45,899 nt of DNA, taken from a virus. A program made the position numbers and the translations under genes. Position 1 is the first letter of the stretch; the number at the start of each line of letters is the position of its first letter. The notes under the pieces were generated by a model. The model had not been told where the DNA came from. It saw nothing but the letters and a program-made list of their open reading frames with translations, and made no database searches. The stretch covers positions 1 through 45,899 of the IMG/VR virus record IMGVR_UViG_3300030202_001155, one strand, 5' to 3'. Below, piece by piece: positions 1 to 6,986 of the stretch.

Positions 1-1
1 C

Positions 2-133
2 GATGTATATAATATGGAATATGGTAATCCAGACTCGCATGATAGACTTATGCAAACATTGCAAATATTAGAAACTCCTGATCAATATTTTGAATGGGAA
101 AATAATTCTAACACTAGTATCATTTATCAATAA
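2..133 (+). CDS. C-terminal fragment of an unknown protein (cut by window start)
   Basis: An open frame runs from the first bases to a TAA at 131-133 and encodes the last 43 residues of a protein whose start lies outside the window. The visible part is acidic and polar (ends SNTSIIYQ) and has no motif I recognise. The next gene's leader begins immediately at the stop codon, because TAA is part of the repeated leader motif TAACTTATAACAGGG, so stop and leader are fused just as they are at position 855. It could be a chance frame, but the codon choice matches the neighbouring genes. Confidence 0.55.
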   Translation, partial: DVYNMEYGNPDSHDRLMQTLQILETPDQYFEWENNSNTSIIYQ

Positions 134-173
134 CTTATAACAGGGAGAGGGGACGAAAGTCCCCTAATATAAA
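131..173 (+). promoter_or_regulatory. Structured translation leader: SD, GAAA-tetraloop hairpin, then start codon
   Basis: The leader reads ATAACAGGGAG, then a 7-bp stem (148-154 with 159-165) closed by the GNRA tetraloop GAAA (155-158), then an A-rich spacer and ATG at 174. The SD-like GGGAG (143-147) is 26 bases from the ATG, too far to act in linear RNA, but folding the hairpin brings it to about 8 bases. No T-tract follows, so it is not a typical terminator. A second copy with a different but still paired stem lies at 861-898. Confidence 0.6.
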
Positions 174-857
174 ATGACAATAAGAATGCATAAAACCGTA
201 TTATCTCGAGAAGAGCGTAAAGCTAAAAGAGATCGTAAATTCAAACTCAGAGCAAAAGGCAAGGTGTGGATAACTGATAACTTAATTGAAATCAGAAAAA
301 GCATTAAACCTTTAATTAAAGAGTTATCAACATTAAAACCACGCAGAGAAGAATTTAGCATTAAATTAAAAGGGTATGACGACTTTGATGTCAACCGCAT
401 TGTTGAATTAAATGCTATAAAATATTCTGATGGTTACCAAAATGTTAAAGGCGATCAAGATCCTGATAATTATTATCCTCCCCAGAGGATAGATAGAGAC
501 TTTTTTGAAAAGAAAGCAAAAGATGGTATCACATATCATAAAAGAAGATTCATGGGAAGATCTTATCAGTTAGAATTTGTGAAGTTAATAAACAGATTCT
601 TGGAAGATTTTGAATTTACCATTGATGACATTGAGTATATAAAAATGGCAGTTGTTGATGGCCACATGGAAATAGCCAGTGGTATGGGAGCTACATTTGT
701 CTCTTTTGTTTATTGGAGTTCATGGGTAGATTTTATATCTACGAAACCACCAATGAATGAAAAAGATAAAGATAAATTTTGGGATATTCGTAAGCAGGCT
801 CGTAAAGATGGAGCCTACCAAGATGAAAAAGATTGGTACGAAATATTTGATAACTAA
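174..857 (+). CDS. Hypothetical protein, basic N-terminus
   Basis: This 227-residue protein is of unknown function. The first 70 residues are strongly basic (LSREERKAKRDRKFKLRAK), suggesting nucleic-acid contact. The middle has a charged, low-hydrophobicity stretch (PDNYYPPQRIDRDFFEKKAK), and the C-terminal half contains helical segments ending in an acidic tail (DEKDWYEIFDN). I see no signal peptide, membrane segment or catalytic motif. The start is the only ATG near the leader and lies just after the GNRA hairpin. It stands in a group of small unknown genes ahead of the hypermodification cassette, so an early host-takeover or regulatory role is possible but is only inference. Confidence 0.8.
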   Translation: MTIRMHKTVLSREERKAKRDRKFKLRAKGKVWITDNLIEIRKSIKPLIKELSTLKPRREEFSIKLKGYDDFDVNRIVELNAIKYSDGYQNVKGDQDPDNYYPPQRIDRDFFEKKAKDGITYHKRRFMGRSYQLEFVKLINRFLEDFEFTIDDIEYIKMAVVDGHMEIASGMGATFVSFVYWSSWVDFISTKPPMNEKDKDKFWDIRKQARKDGAYQDEKDWYEIFDN

Positions 858-860
858 TAA

Positions 861-898
861 CAGGGATAGGGGAGGAGCAATCCTCCCCTAATAAAAAT
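861..898 (+). promoter_or_regulatory. Structured translation leader: SD-like element, GCAA-tetraloop hairpin, then start codon
   Basis: This is a second copy of the leader at 131-173. The motif TAACTAATAACAGGGAT (its first bases overlap the stop of the upstream gene) is followed by a perfect 9-bp stem (868-876 with 881-889) closed by the GNRA loop GCAA, an A-rich spacer and ATG at 899. The outer stem AGGGG/CCCCT is shared with the first copy. The inner pairs differ but stay complementary, which argues for selection on the structure. GGAGG inside the 5' arm is 23 bases from the ATG, too far for a linear SD. Confidence 0.6.
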
Positions 899-1330
899 AT
901 GAAACTATATTATAACAGTAAAGGTCAATGGGCAGGTAATCAAGATGACGCTAAAGCATTTGGTTTACCATTTGAGCAATGTGATGTTCCTTATGATAAA
1001 AAAGGTCTATTAAAATTCTTAAATGAAAATGCCGTAAAATCTACTAATGCTTCTGCAGGAAATATTGATCCTGTAATAATCAAGAGTGGTAATACAATTA
1101 GCACTCCTCTTTCTTATGTTAAAGATGAAGTAGGTGTTACTGAAATACAAAACATTTATGACAATTTGAGAAGCTTGTATGTCACAAGTACTATGGCATT
1201 CAAAGCAGCAAGTCATATCATGAATAAGTTAGGTCATATCACTGATCAAACAGAACTATTAAAAGATGAATGTTTTGAAGAAATTAATACTTACTTAAAT
1301 CTTAATGTGAAGGAAGAATCAAATGAGTAA
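899..1330 (+). CDS. Hypothetical protein
   Basis: This 143-residue protein has no family I recognise. It starts MKLYYNSKGQWAGNQDDAK, a form seen in small phage proteins that begin with a short beta hairpin. The last 70 residues look helical and include TSTMAFKAASHIMNKLGHI. The tail is acidic (KEESNE). There are no membrane segments or metal-binding clusters. The gene follows the 227-residue protein after 41 bases, and its start is set by the hairpin leader. A promoter lies just past its stop, so it closes a transcription unit. Confidence 0.8.
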   Translation: MKLYYNSKGQWAGNQDDAKAFGLPFEQCDVPYDKKGLLKFLNENAVKSTNASAGNIDPVIIKSGNTISTPLSYVKDEVGVTEIQNIYDNLRSLYVTSTMAFKAASHIMNKLGHITDQTELLKDECFEEINTYLNLNVKEESNE

Positions 1331-1338
1331 AATAATCC

Positions 1339-1367
1339 TTTACTTTTTAGAAAGTATCAACTATATT
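1339..1367 (+). promoter_or_regulatory. Sigma70-like promoter (set member 1)
   Basis: The -35 TTTACT (1339-1344), a 17-base spacer and the -10 TATATT (1362-1367) lie between the 143-residue gene and the DUF6011 gene. This is the first of six promoters in the window that share nearly the same boxes and exactly the same spacing. The transcript would begin near 1374 and enter the leader motif ATAACTAATAACTGGAG before the ATG at 1397. Confidence 0.7.
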
Positions 1368-1396
1368 AAAAATATAACTAATAACTGGAGAATAAA

Positions 1397-2002
1397 ATGA
1401 AAACATTTACAACAATTTCTTATGAAGATACACAAGAAGATTTATCGCCTGATAGCTGGGCTGTAGATAATCCTGAGGATTATAAATGGCTCACTGATAA
1501 TGCTTCGCAGAATGATTTTGCTGCTAGCTTACTTTCTTTTTTAAACACTCATGGTCACTTGACTGAGAAACAACATCAGTGTGTTAAAAGAAATGTTTGC
1601 AAGGACCAACCTTTAGATGTCAACTCACTAGAATTAGAAGAGAAATTTAAGACAGCTAGGTCTAATGGAGTAAAATGGCCAAGAATGACCTTTGATAACA
1701 TAAAGGTTAAGCTGGCTGGAGACAACAGTCGTAATCCAGGAGCTCTCTACGTCACTGAGTACGGTAATTATCTGGGTAAAGTTTACCACGGAAAGTTTTA
1801 CAAAGTCCCTGAGTGCTCCCCTGAGGCATCCGAAAAAATCAAAAAGTTAATTTCAGACCCTGAAATGACTGTAAAACGGTATGGCATAGAAACAGGGCAG
1901 TGTTGCATATGCAGTCGTACTTTAACAAATCCTGAATCAATAAAACTAGGTATGGGTCCAATCTGTCGCACTAGTTTTGGTTTTTCAGGCACATTCATAT
2001 AA
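1397..2002 (+). CDS. DUF6011-type zinc-binding protein
   Basis: The 201-residue protein ends with a cysteine cluster around residues 167-190: GQCCICSRTLTNPES followed by LGMGPIC. This is the signature of DUF6011, a short probable zinc-binding module common in phage proteins of unknown role. The N-terminal 80 residues are acidic and contain a helical stretch. The central part (about 92-140) looks like a small beta domain (GALYVTEYGNYLGKVYHGKFYKV). The gene is the first of the operon led by the promoter at 1339, with SD GGAG eight bases before the ATG. A DNA- or RNA-binding role is plausible, but the function is unknown. Confidence 0.8.
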   Translation: MKTFTTISYEDTQEDLSPDSWAVDNPEDYKWLTDNASQNDFAASLLSFLNTHGHLTEKQHQCVKRNVCKDQPLDVNSLELEEKFKTARSNGVKWPRMTFDNIKVKLAGDNSRNPGALYVTEYGNYLGKVYHGKFYKVPECSPEASEKIKKLISDPEMTVKRYGIETGQCCICSRTLTNPESIKLGMGPICRTSFGFSGTFI

Positions 2003-2012
2003 GGAGGAAAAA

Positions 2013-2456
2013 ATGTTAAATTTTGAAAATATGAAAATGAAAGAATTGGTTGATTATTATAATAGTTACGAAGGTAATAAACCTATTAAGAAGTTTCGTG
2101 ACAAATCTACAGCTATAGCAAGATGTAAAGATTTATTAAAAGTTGTTAAAGAAGTAGAAGATGCTGGTTACCCTGCTGTAAAGAAAGAGTTTACTGGTCA
2201 AGCACTCAGAAATAGAAATATGAGTGCGTCTTTACAACTGGACAGAACTCTTATTGTTGTTAATCCTATTGACGACGGTGAACCAGATGTTGCTGAATTT
2301 GATAATGTTCATCAAATGTGGCAAGTCTGTCCTAAGTGGGTTACTGGTGCTCAAGTAGATAGATTAACTCGCACTCTTTACGGTAATGCCAAGCAAGGTA
2401 AAAGAGTAGAAGTTGTTATCAACGAAAGAACATATATGTTAAAATCAGTAAGATAA
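2013..2456 (+). CDS. Conserved phage hypothetical protein
   Basis: I take the start at 2013 because a perfect AAGGAGG sits six bases upstream. The frame opens earlier, at 1977, but that ATG lies inside the previous gene without an SD. The protein has 147 residues. Its first 45 residues contain ELVDYYNSYEGNKPIKKF then RDKSTAIARC, a pattern (YN, KPIKKF, aromatic, basic) found near the N-terminus of many small phage and bacterial proteins of unknown role. The rest is mixed alpha/beta, ends MLKSVR and has no catalytic motif. Its stop overlaps the start of the PLP-enzyme gene by one base, so the two are translationally coupled. Confidence 0.75.
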   Translation: MLNFENMKMKELVDYYNSYEGNKPIKKFRDKSTAIARCKDLLKVVKEVEDAGYPAVKKEFTGQALRNRNMSASLQLDRTLIVVNPIDDGEPDVAEFDNVHQMWQVCPKWVTGAQVDRLTRTLYGNAKQGKRVEVVINERTYMLKSVR

Positions 2457-3406
2457 TGCAATCTGTATTTGAAACATATTCCCTCAATAGAGAAGACATA
2501 AAATGGGAACACCATTTGTCTTCTCTAACTCCATGGGAGTTAAAGTCAGGAGTCTGGTTTAAAAGAGACGACTATTTTGCTCCCTTGGGGTACAATGGTC
2601 CTAACGGATCAAAAATGAGACAGCTTATTTGGTATATCAATAGATTTAGAGAAGGTAAAAATCATATTGTTACTGGAGCATCTATTCAATCACCTCAGTT
2701 AAGTATGAGTGCTATAGTAGGTGCTCATTACGGTCTTAAAAATAGGCAAGTAGTTTACAGTAGACCGCACACAGTTAAGACTCATGTTAATCCTAAAATT
2801 GCTGCTGGCTTTGGCGCAGTGTTTGAATATGCGTCTGGTCCTTATAATCCTATTATTCAAAAAAGAGTAGCAGATTTAACTCAAGAGAATTCATTGGTAG
2901 TAGAATATGGTATAACAGTTCCTCATACTCGTTATCCTGCAGAAGATGTAAGAAAATTTCATGAGGTTGGTGCCTATCAAACTTCTAATATGCCAGAAGA
3001 AATAGAAAGATTAATTGTCCCTGCTGGTTCTTGTAATTCTTTGACCAGCGTTCTATTAGGATTAAGCCGAGACTCTAAAAATTTAAAAGAGTTATTTACT
3101 ATTGGTATAGGTCCAGATAAAAGAGAATGGGTTAATGAAAGATTAAAAATAATGGGAGTAGATCCTGAGTATTTTAATTTTGAATGGAATCATTATTCTT
3201 TACATGATAATAAATATGCTTCTTATAGCGATAAATTTAATAATGAAACATTTGAAGATATAACATTTCATCCTACGTATGAAGCTAAGATGTGGAGATG
3301 GTTAAGAGAAAGAAATCCTTTAGACTATGATGATAAAACTGGATTTTGGATAGTAGGTAGTGCTGCTGATAGTAAAGTAGTAGAACCATTTTATACGCAT
3401 ATATAG
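2456..3406 (+). CDS. PLP-dependent fold-type II enzyme, ACC deaminase / D-cysteine desulfhydrase-like
   Basis: The 316-residue sequence follows the tryptophan synthase beta superfamily throughout. VWFKRDD (33-39) matches the KREDL-type strand. GSKMRQL (51-57) carries the probable Schiff-base lysine K53. GASIQSPQ (74-81) corresponds to the GGIQSN substrate-binding loop of ACC deaminase, with the usual N replaced. VPAGSCNSLTS is the phosphate-binding loop, and HPTYEAK matches the DPVYxxK segment. The family performs beta-elimination, deamination or replacement on amino-acid-like substrates. Here the gene opens a cassette of thymine-hypermodification enzymes, so its substrate may be an amino acid already attached to DNA. 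That is inference; a free amino acid is the alternative. Confidence 0.75.
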   Translation: MQSVFETYSLNREDIKWEHHLSSLTPWELKSGVWFKRDDYFAPLGYNGPNGSKMRQLIWYINRFREGKNHIVTGASIQSPQLSMSAIVGAHYGLKNRQVVYSRPHTVKTHVNPKIAAGFGAVFEYASGPYNPIIQKRVADLTQENSLVVEYGITVPHTRYPAEDVRKFHEVGAYQTSNMPEEIERLIVPAGSCNSLTSVLLGLSRDSKNLKELFTIGIGPDKREWVNERLKIMGVDPEYFNFEWNHYSLHDNKYASYSDKFNNETFEDITFHPTYEAKMWRWLRERNPLDYDDKTGFWIVGSAADSKVVEPFYTHI

Positions 3407-3423
3407 AAAGGAGTCAAGATTCA

Positions 3424-3726
3424 ATGATAACACATTTAATTATGAGAATGATTATTCAATGGCATCATGATAGAAATTTAATTAAAGGAAGTTCTGATAA
3501 AGATCAAGTTCTTAAATTAATGCAAGAATTAGGTGAACTAAGTGATAGTGTCTGTAAAGGAAATGATCTTAAAGATGATCTGGGAGATATGATGGTAGTT
3601 ATGTTAAACATTATGGAAAGAAATAATATAACGATGGAAGAGTGTTTAACGGTAGCTTATGATGATATTAAAGATCGTAAAGGGAAGATGATAGATGGTA
3701 TCTTTGTTAAAGAAGGAGATAAATAA
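3424..3726 (+). CDS. MazG-like nucleotide pyrophosphohydrolase
   Basis: This 100-residue all-helical protein has the MazG-type metal-binding pattern: QELGEL (E35, E38) on one helix and DDLGDMMVVM (D52, D55) on the next. It is followed by the conserved C-terminal form AYDDIKDRKGKMIDGIFVKE. Small single-domain MazG proteins cleave (d)NTPs to monophosphates and pyrophosphate. In a cassette that replaces thymine, the natural targets are dTTP or dUTP, which would favour the modified nucleotide; that is inference from context. The last codons (GGA GAT AAA TAA) also form the SD of the next gene, whose ATG overlaps the stop by one base. Confidence 0.75.
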   Translation: MITHLIMRMIIQWHHDRNLIKGSSDKDQVLKLMQELGELSDSVCKGNDLKDDLGDMMVVMLNIMERNNITMEECLTVAYDDIKDRKGKMIDGIFVKEGDK

Positions 3727-4493
3727 TGGTTATAACTACAACTAAATGGAAGATATTAAATAAATATGATTTTGAACTATTACCAGGAGAACCTCAAAAG
3801 ATGCCTGATGGTGATTACAGTTATTATCAATATTTAAATAAGAGATGGCAAGAAACTGGCAAGAATGTTTTATGTCAAGAATTTTTATTGGCTCCTCATA
3901 AAAGAAGCGAGAATGCTAATGATTTAATTGTAGCTGAACCATTCGGAGGATGCGGTGTATTTTCTATAGCTATTCAACATTTATTGAAACCTATGCATCA
4001 TTTTATAGGAGAGTTAGATGAAGATTGTGTAAGACAGTTATATTTCTGCACTGCTTCTTACCCAGGAGTAACAGTTCATCAAGAAGATGCTCATGAAAGA
4101 TTAGGAGTTTTACCTGCAGATATTTACGTATGTGATTTTCCTTTCTTCACTTTAATAAAACATAGTGAGCAAAACATGTGGGTTAAAGAGATGGAAAGAA
4201 TGATTTCTCATAAACCTGAAGCTATCATTATAACCGATGGTTCAAGTTGTCGCTGGCATTTCACTGCAAAGAATTTAAAGAAGAGAGGGTATGATGTTAA
4301 TAATCATAGAGAAAGTTATGCGCCAGTCTTTGATAAATACTTTAACGAAAAATATAATTACAGAGTAACTGCTGTAGCTTACCATGGAACCTGTTTTTAT
4401 ATTAAAATACAACCAGCAGAATTATATAGTGATAAAATAGCATTTAAACATATACCTGCAGGAGAAGGTAGCAACGGATTAAAACCACGATGA
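3726..4493 (+). CDS. Rossmann-fold methyltransferase-like protein
   Basis: The 255-residue protein shows an AdoMet-dependent methyltransferase layout. AEPFGGCGVFSIAI (about 70-83) is motif I with the GxGxxS/T-type loop, followed by an acidic residue after strand 2 (FIGELDEDC). ADIYVCDFPFFTL sits where amino-methyltransferases carry D/N-PP-Y/F, here DFPFF. The N-terminal 60 residues are variable, and the C-terminus ends in a proline/glycine tail. Its place between the PLP enzyme and the amino acid:DNA transferase suggests that it methylates the modified base or acts as a tailoring enzyme. Motif IV is not canonical, so catalytic activity is uncertain; it could be an inactive or divergent relative. 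Confidence 0.6.
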   Translation: MVITTTKWKILNKYDFELLPGEPQKMPDGDYSYYQYLNKRWQETGKNVLCQEFLLAPHKRSENANDLIVAEPFGGCGVFSIAIQHLLKPMHHFIGELDEDCVRQLYFCTASYPGVTVHQEDAHERLGVLPADIYVCDFPFFTLIKHSEQNMWVKEMERMISHKPEAIIITDGSSCRWHFTAKNLKKRGYDVNNHRESYAPVFDKYFNEKYNYRVTAVAYHGTCFYIKIQPAELYSDKIAFKHIPAGEGSNGLKPR

Positions 4494-5491
4494 AAAATTA
4501 TAAATTAAAAGAAAATAGAAGAGAGTATTTTGATGCTCTTTATAAATTAAATTTAGAATATGGTATTATGCCTGGTCTAGTTTATTTATACATGCCTGCT
4601 TTAGCTAAACATTATTCTTGGAACAATGAAGATAAATTATGGTTTTCTTTTTTAAATGGTATGACTCAGAACCCAATAACCTCAATTCAATTATTAGAAC
4701 AGTTACCGAATGTTCCTCCTGCTGGAGCGACTCTTTCTAAATTTGATAATTGGTTTAATGATAATTGGGATATGTTAAAATATGACACAGACAGAAGATA
4801 TCAAAAGAAAGATACTGTTGATGCTATTAAATCTTATGCTCAAATTTTATCTAATTATTCTTCTCAAGAAGAAATGCTTACCAATAATTATAAAGAGCTC
4901 TGGAATTTAGTAAGTAATAATTATAATTCATTTGGTAGATTATCTTCATTCAGTTATTTAGAATATGTTTACTTAAATGGTTTTGGTGCTGATTGTGACA
5001 ATTTATTATTTGAAGATAAATCTGGAAGTAAATCGCATCGTAATGGTATGATGATTTTACATGGAGCAGATAATTTTGTCTGGGATAAAAGAGCTAAAAA
5101 TGAATTTAGCGGAGACTATCCTGATTTCAAAAAAGTGTGCACCTGGCTAAATGAAACTGCTACTCAACATTTAACTGAATTTAAAAGTAAATATCCTGAC
5201 ATTTCTCATGTGGGTAATTTTACTTTTGAAAGTAATTTGTGCACATTTAAAAATCATTTTTTCGGAAGAAGATATCCTGGCGTTTATGCAGATATGGGAT
5301 GGCAAAGAATTGAGTGGGCAGAAGAAAGAGGAATTAACACTTCTATTTTTAAAGATATAAGAGAAGAATATTTACCTGATTGGTTAAGAATTGAATGTTC
5401 TGATTTAAAAGTAGATATTAATAAATTTGGTTCATTGTTCCAAGAAACAGGAACACCATTTAGAGGAGATAAATTTTTATGTCAAATATAA
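4490..5491 (+). CDS. Amino acid:DNA transferase-like protein (thymine hypermodification)
   Basis: The 333-residue protein resembles the amino acid:DNA transferase (AADT) proteins of phages with hypermodified thymine. Recognisable segments are the N-terminal LYMPALAKHYSWN and WFSFLNGMTQNP, YNSFGRLSSFSYLE (145-158), SHRNGM (182-187), and FGRRYPGVYADMGWQRIEW near 270. In phages such as ViI and M6 this class transfers an amino acid (glycine has been shown) to the activated 5-hydroxymethyl-dU in DNA. The assignment rests on these motif shapes and on the adjacent DNA-kinase gene, which starts before this gene ends (13-base overlap). The amino acid used here cannot be read from the sequence. Confidence 0.7.
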   Translation: MKNYKLKENRREYFDALYKLNLEYGIMPGLVYLYMPALAKHYSWNNEDKLWFSFLNGMTQNPITSIQLLEQLPNVPPAGATLSKFDNWFNDNWDMLKYDTDRRYQKKDTVDAIKSYAQILSNYSSQEEMLTNNYKELWNLVSNNYNSFGRLSSFSYLEYVYLNGFGADCDNLLFEDKSGSKSHRNGMMILHGADNFVWDKRAKNEFSGDYPDFKKVCTWLNETATQHLTEFKSKYPDISHVGNFTFESNLCTFKNHFFGRRYPGVYADMGWQRIEWAEERGINTSIFKDIREEYLPDWLRIECSDLKVDINKFGSLFQETGTPFRGDKFLCQI

Positions 5492-6066
5492 TACTTAGAA
5501 TATGTGGAACTTTCGGCTCTGGTAAAACTACCGCAGTTAGAAAATTTTTAGAAGATTATCCTAATGAAACTTTGCATGTAGAAAAGAAAATAGCTGGTTA
5601 TAAATTAGATTTAAAATCTGAAGATATAACTAGACCTGTTTTTGTTATAGGTAAATACGATAATGTTTGTGGAGGAACAGACTCTATGTCTACTCAACAA
5701 TTGATTGCTGATAGAATAATGCAAGCACATCCTCATGGACATGTTATGTATGAAGGTGCTTTAGTTTCTGCTTCCGGGTTAGGAGGTAAAGTCACTCAAG
5801 CAACTGAAGAAACAGGATGCACTGTTTATGCATTTTTAGATACTCCAGAAGATTTATGTATTGAAAGAGTTAAACAAAGAAGATTAAATGCTGGAAATGA
5901 AAAAGAATTTAATCCTAAAAATTTAATAGATAAATTTAAGAGTGTTGCTAATTGTAAAAAGAATCTTTTAGCAGCAAAATGCGCAGTGACTGATTTAGAT
6001 CATACTAATACTCATCCTACTTTATTAAATTTAATTAGAAATTTTGATCAAGGGAGATTTGAATGA
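5479..6066 (+). CDS. 5-hydroxymethyl-dU DNA kinase (P-loop kinase)
   Basis: This 195-residue P-loop kinase has Walker A GTFGSGKT (10-17) and GKYDNVCGGTDSM (58-70). The CGGxD form in the latter is typical of the 5-HMUDK kinases found in hypermodifying phages. YEGALVS (91-97) and a lid-like VKQRRLNAGN (131-140) are also visible. The family phosphorylates the hydroxymethyl group of 5-hydroxymethyl-dU in DNA, creating the leaving group that the amino-acid transferase displaces. The start overlaps the transferase gene by 13 bases and has SD GAGGAG about ten bases upstream. Its ATGA overlap with the next gene implies that the pair is made together. Confidence 0.85.
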   Translation: MSNIILRICGTFGSGKTTAVRKFLEDYPNETLHVEKKIAGYKLDLKSEDITRPVFVIGKYDNVCGGTDSMSTQQLIADRIMQAHPHGHVMYEGALVSASGLGGKVTQATEETGCTVYAFLDTPEDLCIERVKQRRLNAGNEKEFNPKNLIDKFKSVANCKKNLLAAKCAVTDLDHTNTHPTLLNLIRNFDQGRFE

Positions 6067-6986
6067 TATTAGATAGACCGTATAACCCACCTTCACCTGA
6101 CAATGTGACTTCAATAAATGCTTTATTATATTTTATTTGGGAAAGAGAAGCTATTCGTATAGCTAAAGTAAACAGGTATAATGGAGAGTTAACTCAAGAT
6201 CCTATTTTAAAGAAATATAAATTTACTAACATTAGAAGAAAAGATGATCGTGTTAGTAAATGGATTATAAATAATATTATTCTTAATGCGGAAATAAACG
6301 AAAATAGTTTATGGTTTACTTTATTAATTGCTCGTTTAATTAATTGGCCACCAACTCTTCAACATCTTATTGATTGTAAAGAAAATATATTATTGCAGAA
6401 TCCTCATGATTTTGATCCTAAAAGTTTTTCTTTAGCAATAGAAAAATTTAGAGAAACAAATTCTAAAGCATATTCTGGTGCTTATATGGTTTACCCTACT
6501 AAAAAAGATATCGGCTCTGTTAAATCTTTATCTTTAGGTAAACATATTATTAAACCTGTTTTAAATATAGCAGAAGAAGTAGATTACATTTTATACACGG
6601 AAAACAGTATTGAAAAATTTGTTAATGTTTTATCTAACTGTTTCGGTATAAGCACTTTCATTGCTGGGCAAGTGGCAGCAGATTTAACTTATTGTGAAGC
6701 ACCATTAAACAATGCGTTAGATTTATATACTTATGCTCCAATAGGACCAGGAAGTTCTAAAGGGTTAAATTATCTTTTAGGCAGGAAACCTTATGCTGAA
6801 TGGAAACAAGAAGATTTTAATGATGAACTGAAAGATATAAATGAACAAATTAAATCTAATTTAGAAATAACTGACTTGACTTTACATGATGTTCAAAATA
6901 TTATGTGTGAATATAGTAAGTATGCCAGAACATTATTAGGACAAGGTAAACCTAAAACTATGTATAAACCAGAGGAGAATTTTTAA
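6063..6986 (+). CDS. Helical partner of hmdU DNA kinase (HMUDK_hel / thymine pyrophosphorylase type)
   Basis: The 307-residue protein carries the features of the family found beside 5-hmdU DNA kinases and described as alpha-glutamyl/putrescinyl-thymine pyrophosphorylase-like. These are LLYFIWEREAIRI (21-33), DPILKKYKFTNIRRKDDR (46-63), a segment FIAGQVAADLTY, and GPGSSKGLNYLLGR resembling GPGSRRGLNRL. Such proteins are predicted to recognise or turn over the phosphorylated base during hypermodification. It is not clear whether this one assists the kinase or performs its own displacement step. The ATG overlaps the kinase stop (ATGA) and the stop overlaps the hydroxymethylase start by one base. 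Confidence 0.75.
   Translation: MILDRPYNPPSPDNVTSINALLYFIWEREAIRIAKVNRYNGELTQDPILKKYKFTNIRRKDDRVSKWIINNIILNAEINENSLWFTLLIARLINWPPTLQHLIDCKENILLQNPHDFDPKSFSLAIEKFRETNSKAYSGAYMVYPTKKDIGSVKSLSLGKHIIKPVLNIAEEVDYILYTENSIEKFVNVLSNCFGISTFIAGQVAADLTYCEAPLNNALDLYTYAPIGPGSSKGLNYLLGRKPYAEWKQEDFNDELKDINEQIKSNLEITDLTLHDVQNIMCEYSKYARTLLGQGKPKTMYKPEENF

Noticed and set aside
1323-1400. 25-codon frame starting at ATG 1323
   Set aside because: It lies over the promoter at 1339 and its leader; the ATG overlaps the previous stop but there is no SD and the peptide has no pattern.
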